From an uncultured Campylobacter sp. (lineage in GTDB: Bacteria; Campylobacterota; Campylobacteria; Campylobacterales; Campylobacteraceae), in contig CAKVAF010000009.1 of the NCBI GenBank assembly GCA_934718785.1, positions 14,078-78,077 of the forward strand: a stretch of 64,000 bases of DNA, in the 5' to 3' direction. The translations under genes and the position numbers were made by a program. Shown in pieces: positions 38,313 to 46,840 of this stretch (positions are counted from its first letter, which is position 1; every line of letters starts with the position of its first letter). The notes beneath the pieces were generated by a model. The model worked only from the letters and a program-made list of their open reading frames with translations, had not been told where the DNA came from and searched no databases.

Positions 38313-38566
38313 AAATTTATCTCAATTTTTTAAGCCTTGTGGCTGGAAAATGAGTCGATTTTACAAATTTAAATCATCAATTTATAAATTTCAAGTTTCA
38401 AAAAATCTAAATTTAAAAAAATAATTTGCAAAAATTCACAAAAAATTCTAAAAAATTTTTATAACAAAATTATAAAATTTCACAAAAATTTATAAAATCA
38501 GGGTTTAAATCTCAAATTTTTTAAGATTTTTCGCTAAAAAATAGCTGAAAAATTGCTTAAAAAGTG

Positions 38567-38572
38567 TATAAT
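38567..38572 (+). promoter_or_regulatory. -10 promoter of the fliF operon
   Basis: GTGTATAATAATG holds a consensus -10, 36 bases before fliF. No sigma-54 (GG/GC) element was seen, in line with fliF being an early, vegetative-sigma flagellar gene. Confidence 0.65.
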
Positions 38573-38607
38573 AATGCAAAATTTAAGCAATTTTTAGGAA
38601 AGGTTGA

Positions 38608-40293
38608 ATGGAAGAGTTTAAAAATATGCTCCATCAAGTGGGGCAGCTTTATCAAAATCTCACCAAAAAACAACGCATTGTCATCGCCGCTTCTATCGTC
38701 GTTGTCATCGCCTTTTTGGTCTTTTTGGCACTTTATTATAAGGGAAGCTCGAGTAATACTTCTTCTTATGCGACTTTAGTGGATAATATCAATCCAGCCG
38801 ACGCTGCTGCTGTGGTGGCTAAGCTTGAGCAAAGTGGCGTGCCTTATACGCTTGAAAATGAAAGAACAATCAAAGTCCCACAAGATCAAGTCGCAAGACA
38901 AAGAATGGCCATTGCAAGCGATGGGCTTATTAAAGACAACCGCATGGGCTTTGAAATCTTTGATACACAAATTTTTGGCGCGACTAAAGAAGATGAGAGA
39001 ATTCGTGCTTTAAGAGCCTTGCAAGGCGAGCTTTCAAGAAGTATTGAGTCCTTAGAGCCTATACAAAGTGCAAATGTGCTGCTTGCCATTCCTAAAGAGA
39101 CGGTTTTTGTGCAGTCTCAGGTGCCTCCGACAGCTTCTGTTGTCGTGGCGATTAAAGATGGGCTAAAGCTTAACACTAAGCAAATTGATGGCATTAAAAG
39201 TATCGTCGCAGCGGCTATCCCGCGCCTTACAAAAGAAAATGTGAAAATCACTGACAGCAAAGGCACACCGCTGAATGAAGAAGAAGCCTATGAGAGCGAT
39301 TTAATACAAGCGCAAATCAAATATAAAAGAGACCATGAAAGCGAGCTTGAGCAAAAGATTTTAAACACGCTTACGCCAATTGTAGGTGTGGGCAAAGTCG
39401 TGGCTAATGTCAATATCGACTATGACTTTTCTAAAATGCAATCACAAAGTGAAATTTATGATCCAAACACAGTCGTTAGAAGCGAGCAGACTTTAAATGA
39501 AGAAAGTCAAGGGCGCAAAGATCCAGCCACACAAGGTGTGCCGGGCGCTGTGAGTAATATAGGACCTATTGAGGGTTTGAGCGGGGATGGCGCAACCGAG
39601 TGGCATAAGAAAAATCAAGTTACAACAAACAATGAAATTTCAAAAACCGTAACCAATAAAACAAAAGCTTTCGCCACACCTGAGAGAATCACAGCAACTG
39701 TTATGATTGATGGCAAATATCAAGAAAGGCTTCATGAAAATGGCGATAAGGTCGTTGATTATGTGCCTTTGCCAGCAGATGAGCTTCAAAAAATACAAGC
39801 TGCCGTGCAAGGAACCATAGGCTTTAATGTGGCGCGTGGCGATACAGTCAGTGTCAATAATATACAATTTAAGACTCTGGATGTCAAAGTCGAAAGTCAG
39901 GTTAAGACCTTTTACAACCGCTTTATCGAGCCTTTTATCCCGCCTGCTAAGTATATCATCGCGGCGATTTTGCTCTTTATCTTTTACAAAAAGGTCATCG
40001 CGCCATTTACGCAAAAAATGCTTGCAGATGTCGAAGCAGCCGAGCTTGAAGAGCAAAAAGAAGCGGGCATTATCGATGATGCTGAAGATGCGTTGGAGAA
40101 ATTCAATGCGGCTAGAAAAAGAGTTGAGGAACAACTTGGCTTTGGCGAAGGTATCAATGAAGATGCGCTACAATATGATGTCTTACTTGAAAAGCTCAAG
40201 GCTTTAGTGAGCGATAAAAGCGAAGAAGTCGCTGCTTTGCTTCAAACCTTAGTCGAAAACGACACCGACTATAACGAGCATAAGGATTTATAA
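38608..40293 (+). CDS. fliF: flagellar MS-ring protein FliF
   Basis: The 561-residue membrane protein has helices at about 28-48 and 445-463. 'GVPYTLENERTIKVPQDQVARQRMAIASDGL' and 'ALQGELSRSIESLEPIQSANVLLAIP' are the ring-building motifs. The cytoplasmic C-terminal tail that binds FliG is present. It forms the base on which the C-ring and export gate assemble. fliG starts one base before its end. Confidence 0.97.
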   Translation: MEEFKNMLHQVGQLYQNLTKKQRIVIAASIVVVIAFLVFLALYYKGSSSNTSSYATLVDNINPADAAAVVAKLEQSGVPYTLENERTIKVPQDQVARQRMAIASDGLIKDNRMGFEIFDTQIFGATKEDERIRALRALQGELSRSIESLEPIQSANVLLAIPKETVFVQSQVPPTASVVVAIKDGLKLNTKQIDGIKSIVAAAIPRLTKENVKITDSKGTPLNEEEAYESDLIQAQIKYKRDHESELEQKILNTLTPIVGVGKVVANVNIDYDFSKMQSQSEIYDPNTVVRSEQTLNEESQGRKDPATQGVPGAVSNIGPIEGLSGDGATEWHKKNQVTTNNEISKTVTNKTKAFATPERITATVMIDGKYQERLHENGDKVVDYVPLPADELQKIQAAVQGTIGFNVARGDTVSVNNIQFKTLDVKVESQVKTFYNRFIEPFIPPAKYIIAAILLFIFYKKVIAPFTQKMLADVEAAELEEQKEAGIIDDAEDALEKFNAARKRVEEQLGFGEGINEDALQYDVLLEKLKALVSDKSEEVAALLQTLVENDTDYNEHKDL

Positions 40294-41321
40294 TGATTAA
40301 GCTGAGCGAAGAACAAAAGATGATCTATGACGATCTTTCTATGCCAGAAAAGATCGCCATTTTCTTGATCCAGCTTGGAGAAGATGTAACTACAGTTGTT
40401 TTCTCTCATATGGAAATTAATATCATCACCGAAGTTTCTCGCTATATCGCTATGGCAAAGCAGGTGGATAAATCAGTCGCCACGGCTGTTTTGGAAGAAT
40501 TTTACACCCTACTTCAAAGCAATCAATACATCAAAAGCGGTGGGCTTGAGTATGCTAAAGAAATCCTTTACCGCACTTTTGGTCCTGATATTGCCAATAA
40601 AATTTTGGAAAAACTCAGCAAAAGTATGGAAAACAATCAAAATTTCGCATACTTAGCCCAAATCAAACCACAGCAACTAGCCGACTTCATCACTAAAGAA
40701 CACCCGCAAACCATTGCGCTCATTTTAGCGCATATGGATAGCATACACGCTGCTGAAACGCTTGAGTATTTTAGCGACGAGCTTAGGGCTGAAGTGGTGA
40801 TAAGAATGGCGAATTTAGGCGATATCTCGCCTTCAGTGATCAAAAGAGTTTCAGCCGTGCTTGAGAGCAAGCTTGAAAGCCTTACTTCTTATAAGGTCGA
40901 AGTGGGTGGACCAAGAGCCGTGGCAGAAGTGCTTAACCGCTTAGGACAAAAGGCTTCTAAATCAACGATTAATTATATCGAGCAAAGCGATGAAAAGCTG
41001 GCCGAAACAATCAAAGATCTTATGTTTACCTTTGATGATATCGCAAAGCTTGGCACTCAGGCTATTAGAGAAATTCTCAAAGTTGCCGATAAACGCGATT
41101 TGATGATAGGGCTTAAGGGTGCAAGTGAAGGGCTTAAACAAAAATTCCTTTCTAATATGTCAACGCGTGCAAGTGAAGCATTTTTAGAAGAAATGGGCTT
41201 TTTAGGCGCGGTGCGCGTTAAAGATGTCGAAGAAAGTCAAAGAAAAGTCGTTGAAGTCGTGCAACGTCTAGCTGAACAAGGTCTCGTTCAAACCGGCGAA
41301 GCCGATGAAATGATAGAATAG
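40293..41321 (+). CDS. fliG: flagellar motor switch protein FliG
   Basis: This 342-residue C-ring protein has 'EKIAIFLIQLGED' (N-domain), the middle-domain 'EHPQTIALILAHM' with the EHPQ motif, and C-terminal torque helix 'TFDDIAKLGTQAIREILKVADKRDLMIGLKGA' with its charged residues. It passes stator torque to the rotor. Confidence 0.97.
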   Translation: MIKLSEEQKMIYDDLSMPEKIAIFLIQLGEDVTTVVFSHMEINIITEVSRYIAMAKQVDKSVATAVLEEFYTLLQSNQYIKSGGLEYAKEILYRTFGPDIANKILEKLSKSMENNQNFAYLAQIKPQQLADFITKEHPQTIALILAHMDSIHAAETLEYFSDELRAEVVIRMANLGDISPSVIKRVSAVLESKLESLTSYKVEVGGPRAVAEVLNRLGQKASKSTINYIEQSDEKLAETIKDLMFTFDDIAKLGTQAIREILKVADKRDLMIGLKGASEGLKQKFLSNMSTRASEAFLEEMGFLGAVRVKDVEESQRKVVEVVQRLAEQGLVQTGEADEMIE

Positions 41322-41329
41322 GCAAAATC

Positions 41330-42139
41330 ATGGCAAAAAATACAAATGTCATCTCAGGCACCAATGCAAAAGAGCATATCGTAGATAATTATCACTTCAA
41401 AGTCATTAGCGAATTTACAAACACAGAAACGCACAAAGCAAGCGAAAATGGAAATTCTGCTGATGAAAAAAGCCAAGAAGTGCAAAAAGAAAAAGAAGAA
41501 GCCGTGCAAGAAGAGCAAAAACAAGAATCACAAAACGCTTTCCAAGCAGACTTTATAGAAAATTTACTCAAAAAAACCGATGAAATGTCGGGCAATATCA
41601 TCAAGCTTCAAATGCAAATCGAAAGCCAAGAGAGCGAGTTTAACAACCGCTTAAACACCGAGCTTGAAAGCGCTAAAGAAAAATTCACTCAAGAAGGCTA
41701 TGCTAAAGCAAAGGCTGAATTTGACAAAGAAATTGCAGATTTAAAAGATAAATATCTAAAAAGCGTGGCTAAGCTGGATGAAGCCTGCACAAATTTAGAC
41801 ATTTTCATCGCTAAAAATGAAAGCGAGCTTGCAAGCACTGCCATAGAAATTGCTAAAGATGTCATCAATAAAGAACTTGAAGATAACTCCGCACAAATTG
41901 CGCTAAATTTAAGCAAAGAGCTTTTAAGCGAGCTTAAAAACGCAAACAAAATCGAGCTTCGCGTCAGCCCAACGGATTACGACTTAATCAAAGAAAATCT
42001 CAAAGAAATCGCGCATTTAAAGGTAAGCCTTGATGATGCCATCAGTAAAGGAAGTGTGATTGTGCTCAGTGATGCGGGCAATATCGAGGCAAGTTTGGCT
42101 TCAAGGCTGGCTAAAATTCAAAAAATGGTTATCAAATAA
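41330..42139 (+). CDS. fliH: flagellar export regulator FliH
   Basis: The 269-residue protein has a Glu/Gln/Lys-rich N-terminal third (about 38-68), a long coiled coil, and a C-terminal FliH/V-ATPase-E-like domain ('ELLSELKNANKIELRVSPTDYDLIKENL'). It holds and restrains the export ATPase FliI. It follows fliG by eight bases and overlaps dxs by one base. Confidence 0.9.
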   Translation: MAKNTNVISGTNAKEHIVDNYHFKVISEFTNTETHKASENGNSADEKSQEVQKEKEEAVQEEQKQESQNAFQADFIENLLKKTDEMSGNIIKLQMQIESQESEFNNRLNTELESAKEKFTQEGYAKAKAEFDKEIADLKDKYLKSVAKLDEACTNLDIFIAKNESELASTAIEIAKDVINKELEDNSAQIALNLSKELLSELKNANKIELRVSPTDYDLIKENLKEIAHLKVSLDDAISKGSVIVLSDAGNIEASLASRLAKIQKMVIK

Positions 42140-43995
42140 TGCTAGATTTACAAGCTCAAATTTTCTCCCACGAATTCATCTCAAATTTAAGCTTGCAAGA
42201 GCTTGAAAGCCTAGCTAAGCATATACGCGAAGAAATCATCAAAGTGGTGAGTAAAAACGGCGGACACTTAAGCTCAAATTTAGGCGCAGTCGAGCTTACC
42301 ATAGCTATGCACATTGTTTTTGATAATGAAGAAACACCCTTTATTTTCGATGTTTCTCATCAAAGTTACGCGCATAAAATCCTTACAAATAAAAAAAATT
42401 TCAACACGCTCAGGCAGTTTAAAGGCCTTAGTGGCTATACTAAGCCTAGCGAGGGCGATTATTTTATAGCAGGACATTCAAGCACTTCGATTTCTTTACT
42501 TGTGGGCGTTTGCAAAGCCATAAAGCTTAAAAATGAAGATAAAACCCCTATCGCTCTTATAGGCGATGGGGCAATGAGTGCGGGTATGGTCTATGAAGCA
42601 CTCAATGAGCTTGGCGATAGGAAATATCCTTGCGTGATCTTGCTCAATGACAATGAAATGAGTATCTCTAAGCCCATTGGCGCGATTTCAAAATACCTCT
42701 CAGGCGCGATGGCAACGCCTTTTTATCAAAAATTTAAAAAGCAAGTGGGACACATTTTAGAATACCTGCCCCAAAGTGCTGCTTATATGGCAAAGCGCTT
42801 TGAAGAAAGCTTTAAGATGATAACTCCGGGCATTTTATTTGAAGAGCTGGGGCTTGAGTATATCGGTGTTATTGACGGGCATAATATCAATGAGCTTAGC
42901 ACTGCACTCAGGCGCGCAAAGGCGATGAAAAAGCCTTGTATCATCCATGCGCAAACCACTAAGGGCAAGGGTTATGCGCCCGCTCAGGGCAAAAACGCTT
43001 CTTGGCATGGGGTGAGCGCTTTTGACATTGACACAGGAAAGCCCTTAAAAAAGGCTCATGCTAAAAAAAGCGCCACCGAGCTTTTTACGCAAAATTTACT
43101 CGAGCTTGCAAGTCATTATGAAAACATCGTCGGCGTAACCGCTGCTATGCCAAGTGGCACGGGGCTTGATAAATTAATAGAAAAATATCCCGAGCGCTTT
43201 TTTGATGTCGCCATCGCAGAACAACACGCCGTTACCTCAATGGCTGCTATGGCAAAAGAAGGCTTTAAGCCCTATATCGCTATTTATAGCACCTTTTTAC
43301 AGCGCGCTTACGATCAGGTTACACATGATTGTGCGATTATGAACTTAAATGTCGTTTTTGCTATGGATAGGGCGGGCATTGTAGGAGAGGACGGAGAAAC
43401 ACATCAAGGCGCTTTTGATATCAGCTTTTTGGCTGCCATTCCAAATTTAACGCTTTTAGCCCCACGAGATGAAAAGATGATGAAAGAAATAATGCTTTAT
43501 GCTTATCATCATCAAGGCTGCATTGCTTTTCGCTATCCGCGCGGAAGTTTTTTGCTGGATAATGAATTTAATACCTGTAAAATAGAGCTAGCCAAGGCTC
43601 AAAGCTTAATAAAAAATGATAGCAAAATCGCTTTCATAGGCTACGGACAAGGCGTGGGCAGGGCTTTTTTAGTGCTAAAAGAGCTTGAAAAAGAGGGCTT
43701 AAAAGACTATGCGAATTTAATCGATTTAATCTTTGCAAAGCCCCTAGATAGCGAGTTTCTAAAGGAACTAGCAAAACGCACAAAAACTTGGTTCATCTTT
43801 AGCGATAGTGCTAAAATAGGCGGCATAGGCTCGATTTTAGCTTCATTTTTGCAAGAAAATGCCCTTAATATAAGCCTTATAAGCTTTGAGTATGAAGATA
43901 AATTCATAGAACACGGAGACACAAACTCGGTAGAAAAAAGCTTAAAATTAGACACGCAAAGCCTTAAAAATAGAGTGCTTGAAGCATTTTGTTAA
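42139..43995 (+). CDS. dxs: 1-deoxy-D-xylulose-5-phosphate synthase
   Basis: The 618-residue thiamine-diphosphate enzyme joins pyruvate and glyceraldehyde 3-phosphate, feeding isoprenoid, thiamine and pyridoxal synthesis. 'GGHLSSNLGAVELT', 'GDGAMSAGMVYEALNELG' with the later 'NDNEMSIS' (ThDP-Mg site) and 'DVAIAEQHAVT' (catalytic Glu) are intact. It follows fliH with a one-base overlap. The chromosome's core synteny ends at its stop codon, where the plasmid-like island begins. Confidence 0.97.
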   Translation: MLDLQAQIFSHEFISNLSLQELESLAKHIREEIIKVVSKNGGHLSSNLGAVELTIAMHIVFDNEETPFIFDVSHQSYAHKILTNKKNFNTLRQFKGLSGYTKPSEGDYFIAGHSSTSISLLVGVCKAIKLKNEDKTPIALIGDGAMSAGMVYEALNELGDRKYPCVILLNDNEMSISKPIGAISKYLSGAMATPFYQKFKKQVGHILEYLPQSAAYMAKRFEESFKMITPGILFEELGLEYIGVIDGHNINELSTALRRAKAMKKPCIIHAQTTKGKGYAPAQGKNASWHGVSAFDIDTGKPLKKAHAKKSATELFTQNLLELASHYENIVGVTAAMPSGTGLDKLIEKYPERFFDVAIAEQHAVTSMAAMAKEGFKPYIAIYSTFLQRAYDQVTHDCAIMNLNVVFAMDRAGIVGEDGETHQGAFDISFLAAIPNLTLLAPRDEKMMKEIMLYAYHHQGCIAFRYPRGSFLLDNEFNTCKIELAKAQSLIKNDSKIAFIGYGQGVGRAFLVLKELEKEGLKDYANLIDLIFAKPLDSEFLKELAKRTKTWFIFSDSAKIGGIGSILASFLQENALNISLISFEYEDKFIEHGDTNSVEKSLKLDTQSLKNRVLEAFC

Positions 43996-44274
43996 AATTT
44001 TAATAAGCTAAAATTTGGCGCGTCCTTGCTGAGCTTAATCATGGTATTAGGACTACTACCAAACATTAGAAACAGAGCATTTCATTGGGAAAATCTTTTA
44101 AAACTTGTTCCAAATGGGCAAAAACTCGTGCCTAGACTTTCAATCAATATAAAAGGCACAATTATCGGTATACACCCACAAAAAATTGAGCTATTTTTAG
44201 ACTGCATTTTGAATAACATAGATAGAAACAAGACTTTACTGAAAAAACTAGATGAAATATTTAAAAAAGATTGA
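43996..44274 (+). pseudogene. truncated C-terminal copy of an Abi-like (HEPN-type) gene
   Basis: The frame is open from the dxs stop codon and encodes 'NIRNRAFHWENLLK', a C-terminal Abi-like motif (Arg-x4-His), then 'KLVPRLSINIKGTIIGIHPQKIELFLDCILNNID'. The same ending occurs in the frameshifted gene at 45461-46106 ('TLRNRSFHWENLRK...KVFPRLNYKLKNTIISLDGDKIEKFLAFLLDRID'). The N-terminal half is missing, so this is a decayed second copy. No credible start remains; TTG at 44026 is the first candidate. Confidence 0.7.
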
Positions 44275-44280
44275 AAGGAT

Positions 44281-44306
44281 GGGGGAACACACAGCTCCCC
44301 CCCCCC
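44281..44306 (+). repeat. G5...C10 hairpin with a poly-C tract
   Basis: Five Gs (44281-44285) face ten Cs (44297-44306) after the Abi-like fragment. A related downstream flank (CCCCC, then CGA...GTA...CATTATAC) follows the other Abi-like gene at 46132-46156. It probably is the decayed terminator of the duplicated unit. Ten Cs could vary in length, but the tract is not in a gene. The rest of 44307-44482 is AT-rich. Confidence 0.5.
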
Positions 44307-44482
44307 TTGAATTTCGAGTAGCATTATACACTTTTTTACTCACAATGTCAAGTGGAATTCAAAAAAAGTTACCTTTGCCTTTTAGTCTATACAATATGAA
44401 CTTGAAATCAAACACATACTTTTAAAATATGAATTTAATATGAAAAAAATATAAATTTAATGTTATTTTAAGATTATTTTGC

Positions 44483-44488
44483 TATAAT
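44483..44488 (+). promoter_or_regulatory. -10 promoter of the plasmid-type parA
   Basis: TTTTGCTATAAT matches the Campylobacter extended -10 pattern 31 bases before the ParA start codon. It is followed by an AGAAGGAG ribosome binding site. Confidence 0.65.
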
Positions 44489-44518
44489 GTCGCCGTTAAT
44501 TTGTGAGAAGGAGTATTT

Positions 44519-45199
44519 ATGATTGTTTCAATCGTCAATGAAAAGGGCGGTAGTGGCAAAACCACACTAGCTGTAAATTTGGCAGCAAGACTTGCAGAGG
44601 ATGACGATAATGTCTTGCTTATCGATGCTGACCCACAAAAATCAACTGAAGTCTTTTCAGATATGCGAAGTCAATCAGGTTTAAAGCCTTTGTTTAACAA
44701 TGTTTCAAGAACGGGCGTGAGCTTGGGCGATGAGATAGAAAGGATGAGCAAGGCTTTTGATAGTATCATCATCGACACAGGCGGCAGGGATTCAAAAGAA
44801 ATGCGCAAAGCTATGCTTAAATCAAACCTTGTCATCATCCCCACTATACCGAGTCAATACGATGTGCCTGTGCTTGAAAGTATGCTTGAAATTTATGATG
44901 AATCAAGACAAGTCAATGAAAAACTTTTGGCTTTTGTGTTGGTAAACCGTGCTTCTCCAAATCCCTTTTTATTTAAAGAGTTGGAGAATTTGCGTGAATT
45001 TATCTCTAGAATAAAGGCTGAAAAGGATTTGAAAAATGTCGTGCTTTTGAAAAGTAGCCTTTTTGAGCGACAAGCCTACCGCAAAGCCGTTGTGGAGGGC
45101 AAGAGTGTGAGCGAGTTTTGTGATAAAAACGACAAGGCTTTGCAGGATTTTGAGAATTTTTACAAAGAGCTTTTAAAATCAGTAGAAGAAAGGTTATAA
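44519..45199 (+). CDS. plasmid-type ParA partition ATPase
   Basis: The 226-residue MinD/ParA ATPase has 'KGGSGKTT' at residues 9-16, 'LLIDADPQKST', and 'IIIDTGGRDSKEMRKAM'. The 'DTGGRDS' variant is typical of small plasmid/integrative-element ParAs rather than chromosomal Soj. It has its own promoter and is followed 10 bases later by a small DNA-binding-type protein, the usual type Ib partition layout. It appears intact inside a decayed element, so it may still be expressed. Confidence 0.88.
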   Translation: MIVSIVNEKGGSGKTTLAVNLAARLAEDDDNVLLIDADPQKSTEVFSDMRSQSGLKPLFNNVSRTGVSLGDEIERMSKAFDSIIIDTGGRDSKEMRKAMLKSNLVIIPTIPSQYDVPVLESMLEIYDESRQVNEKLLAFVLVNRASPNPFLFKELENLREFISRIKAEKDLKNVVLLKSSLFERQAYRKAVVEGKSVSEFCDKNDKALQDFENFYKELLKSVEERL

Positions 45200-45209
45200 G
45201 GGAGCTAGA

Positions 45210-45464
45210 ATGGGTTTTAGACAATTAAGCAAAAAAAGTGAAGTTGTTAAGCAAAACATAAGAAATGAGGATGACTTTGTCAATGCAGCAAGGGGTGAGA
45301 CTTCCTTGTCAAAGCCTATGGGTAAAAGGACAGTGCAAATGCAGTTGTATTTTAACGAAAGCGAGGCTGCGGCGTTAAAGGAAGCGGCGGCGAATTTGGG
45401 GATGAAGGTTACTCAATATGTGAGATTTAAGCTATTTAGCGAAAATAAAGTCAAGGCTTTATGA
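45210..45464 (+). CDS. small ribbon-helix-helix-type partition partner
   Basis: The 84-residue protein directly follows the plasmid-type ParA. The C-terminal half 'RTVQMQLYFNESEAAALKEAAANLGMKVTQYVRFKLF' has the strand-helix-helix spacing of ribbon-helix-helix DNA-binding proteins. It is probably the centromere-binding protein that recruits ParA. GGAG precedes the ATG, and the stop overlaps the start of the Abi-like gene (ATGATG), giving a three-gene operon. Confidence 0.75.
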   Translation: MGFRQLSKKSEVVKQNIRNEDDFVNAARGETSLSKPMGKRTVQMQLYFNESEAAALKEAAANLGMKVTQYVRFKLFSENKVKAL

Positions 45465-46106
45465 TGGCTCGCTTAAATCAAAATGTCATTAGACTGCTCT
45501 CACCAGAAAGATTGCAAGGATATGATAACAACATAAGCAAACATAGCCAAAATCACACCCAAAATAGCCTTGCTTGAAATAGTGGTAAGAAACATAGTCG
45601 ATATTGAGTTAAGCAAGGATTCGGCGGATTGGATACTTAATAGGACGGAAGAATCGGTTGTTCAGGTCAAAAAATCTATTGACGAGAGAAATAAGGACAA
45701 AGAGCTAATAAGCCATCATCAATACATATCACGCTTTTCTTTGGGCAATGTGATGAAAATCATTGAGGAATTGCAGCTTTATCCGTTGTTTTTTCAAATT
45801 TCAAATATAAATTTCAAAGACTACCATCAAAACAACAGGAATTTTGGCTTTATTGACAATAAAAAGGTTAATTTTAGTAGGATTGATAAGGTTGATATAA
45901 CACTTCACATTTTTTGGACTTTGAGAAATAGGAGCTTTCATTGGGAAAATTTAAGAAAAATGAGACGAGCTAAAAATGGCAAGGTATTTCCACGACTAAA
46001 TTACAAGCTCAAAAATACTATTATTTCATTAGATGGGGATAAAATAGAAAAATTTTTGGCTTTTTTGCTGGATCGCATTGATACGGATTTAAGGAAAACG
46101 CTCTGA
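45461..46106 (+). pseudogene. Abi-like gene (RX4H motif) broken by a frameshift
   Basis: The ATG overlapping the previous stop opens a frame 'MMARLNQNVIRLLSPERLQGYDNN' that ends at 45577. The rest continues in another frame from about 45537 ('IAKITPKIALLEIVVRNIVDIEL') to 46106 with no good start (TTG 45570 only). Joining the two gives the normal order of an Abi-like protein: N-terminal 'SPERLQGY', then 'LEIVVRNIV', then 'TLRNRSFHWENL'. Arg-Asn-Arg-Ser-Phe-His fits the RX4H motif of HEPN ribonucleases in abortive-infection proteins. One indel between 45537 and 45577 explains it. Confidence 0.7.
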
Positions 46107-46120
46107 TAAACAGAGCGTTT
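46096..46120 (+). terminator. intrinsic terminator after Abi-like gene
   Basis: AAACGCTCTG and CAGAGCGTTT form a ten-base perfect stem with a five-base loop; the gene's stop codon lies in the left arm. The T-run is short (TTT). The rest of 46121-46321 has no gene; a lone TATAAT at about 46232 has nothing to drive. Confidence 0.6.
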
Positions 46121-46321
46121 GGAGACTAGTTCCCCCTCGAAAGTAATGACATTATACCAAATCAAAACTTAAATATAGCTTAATTTTTGAATAAAAAGCA
46201 TTTTTGTTGAAATTTTAAACAAATTTTTATATAATGCTATGTCAAATTTAATTGACCGATAAATTTTAACAAAAAAAACCTTAAAATTTTCTTAAACTTT
46301 AAATTTTATATAAAATAAAAA

Positions 46322-46840
46322 TTATTTTTTCTCAATATTGTCCTTTTGAGTAAGTCCTCTCGCTTTACAAAAATGATGAAAATTGTTGTAAGTTCCTAGC
46401 TTTCCAAGCATTTTCCATATCGATAATAGGCTAATTTCCTTACTTAAATAACTTTTTATGTCCTCAATGTGCTTGTCATACATACTATTAAGGCTTCCAA
46501 ATGGGCGACCAAGCGTTTTACCCTTTGCTTTTGCCTTTTCAAGCCCTGCTTTCGTGCGTTGAGATATAAAATCTCTTTCTGTTTCAGCTATATAGGCATA
46601 AAAAGAAAGCACAAGCTTTGAATAAGAATTTTGAAAATTGCTGAGTTCAGGCTGCCTCAGAAAAACAAAATGAACGCCCTTTTCAGCTAAATCTAATACT
46701 AAATTCATTACTTCGAGCATACTTCTGCCAAGCCTTGAAAGTTCGCATATAATGAGCAAGTCCCCTTTTTGCAATCTATTTTTAAGCTCATTGATTCTAC
46801 GCTGCTCTTGATTCTTTCGCGAGCTTTGCTCTACTTCCAT
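46322..46840 (-). pseudogene. serine recombinase lacking its catalytic N-terminus
   Basis: The 172 codons cover the resolvase/invertase core 'LLIICELSRLGRSMLEVMNLV', 'AYIAETERDFISQRTKAGLEKAKAKGKTLGRP' and a C-terminal helix-turn-helix region. The usual first 20-40 residues with Tyr-x-Arg-x-Ser (the nucleophile serine) are missing; a stop lies five codons upstream. It cannot be an active recombinase as it stands. The break coincides with the beginning of the homologous part of the opposite-strand integrase. Confidence 0.75.

Noticed and set aside
39640..40134. A 164-codon minus-strand frame inside fliF
   Set aside because: It is fully antisense to a clear fliF with conserved motifs.
44297..44306. 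Poly-C(10) as a phase-variable gene switch
   Set aside because: The tract lies after the stop of a gene fragment and before a promoter; no reading frame runs through it. It fits a decayed terminator better.
46107..46321. Possible small gene driven by TATAAT at about 46232
   Set aside because: The following frames are short and closed by stops within a few codons; it is probably a leftover promoter.
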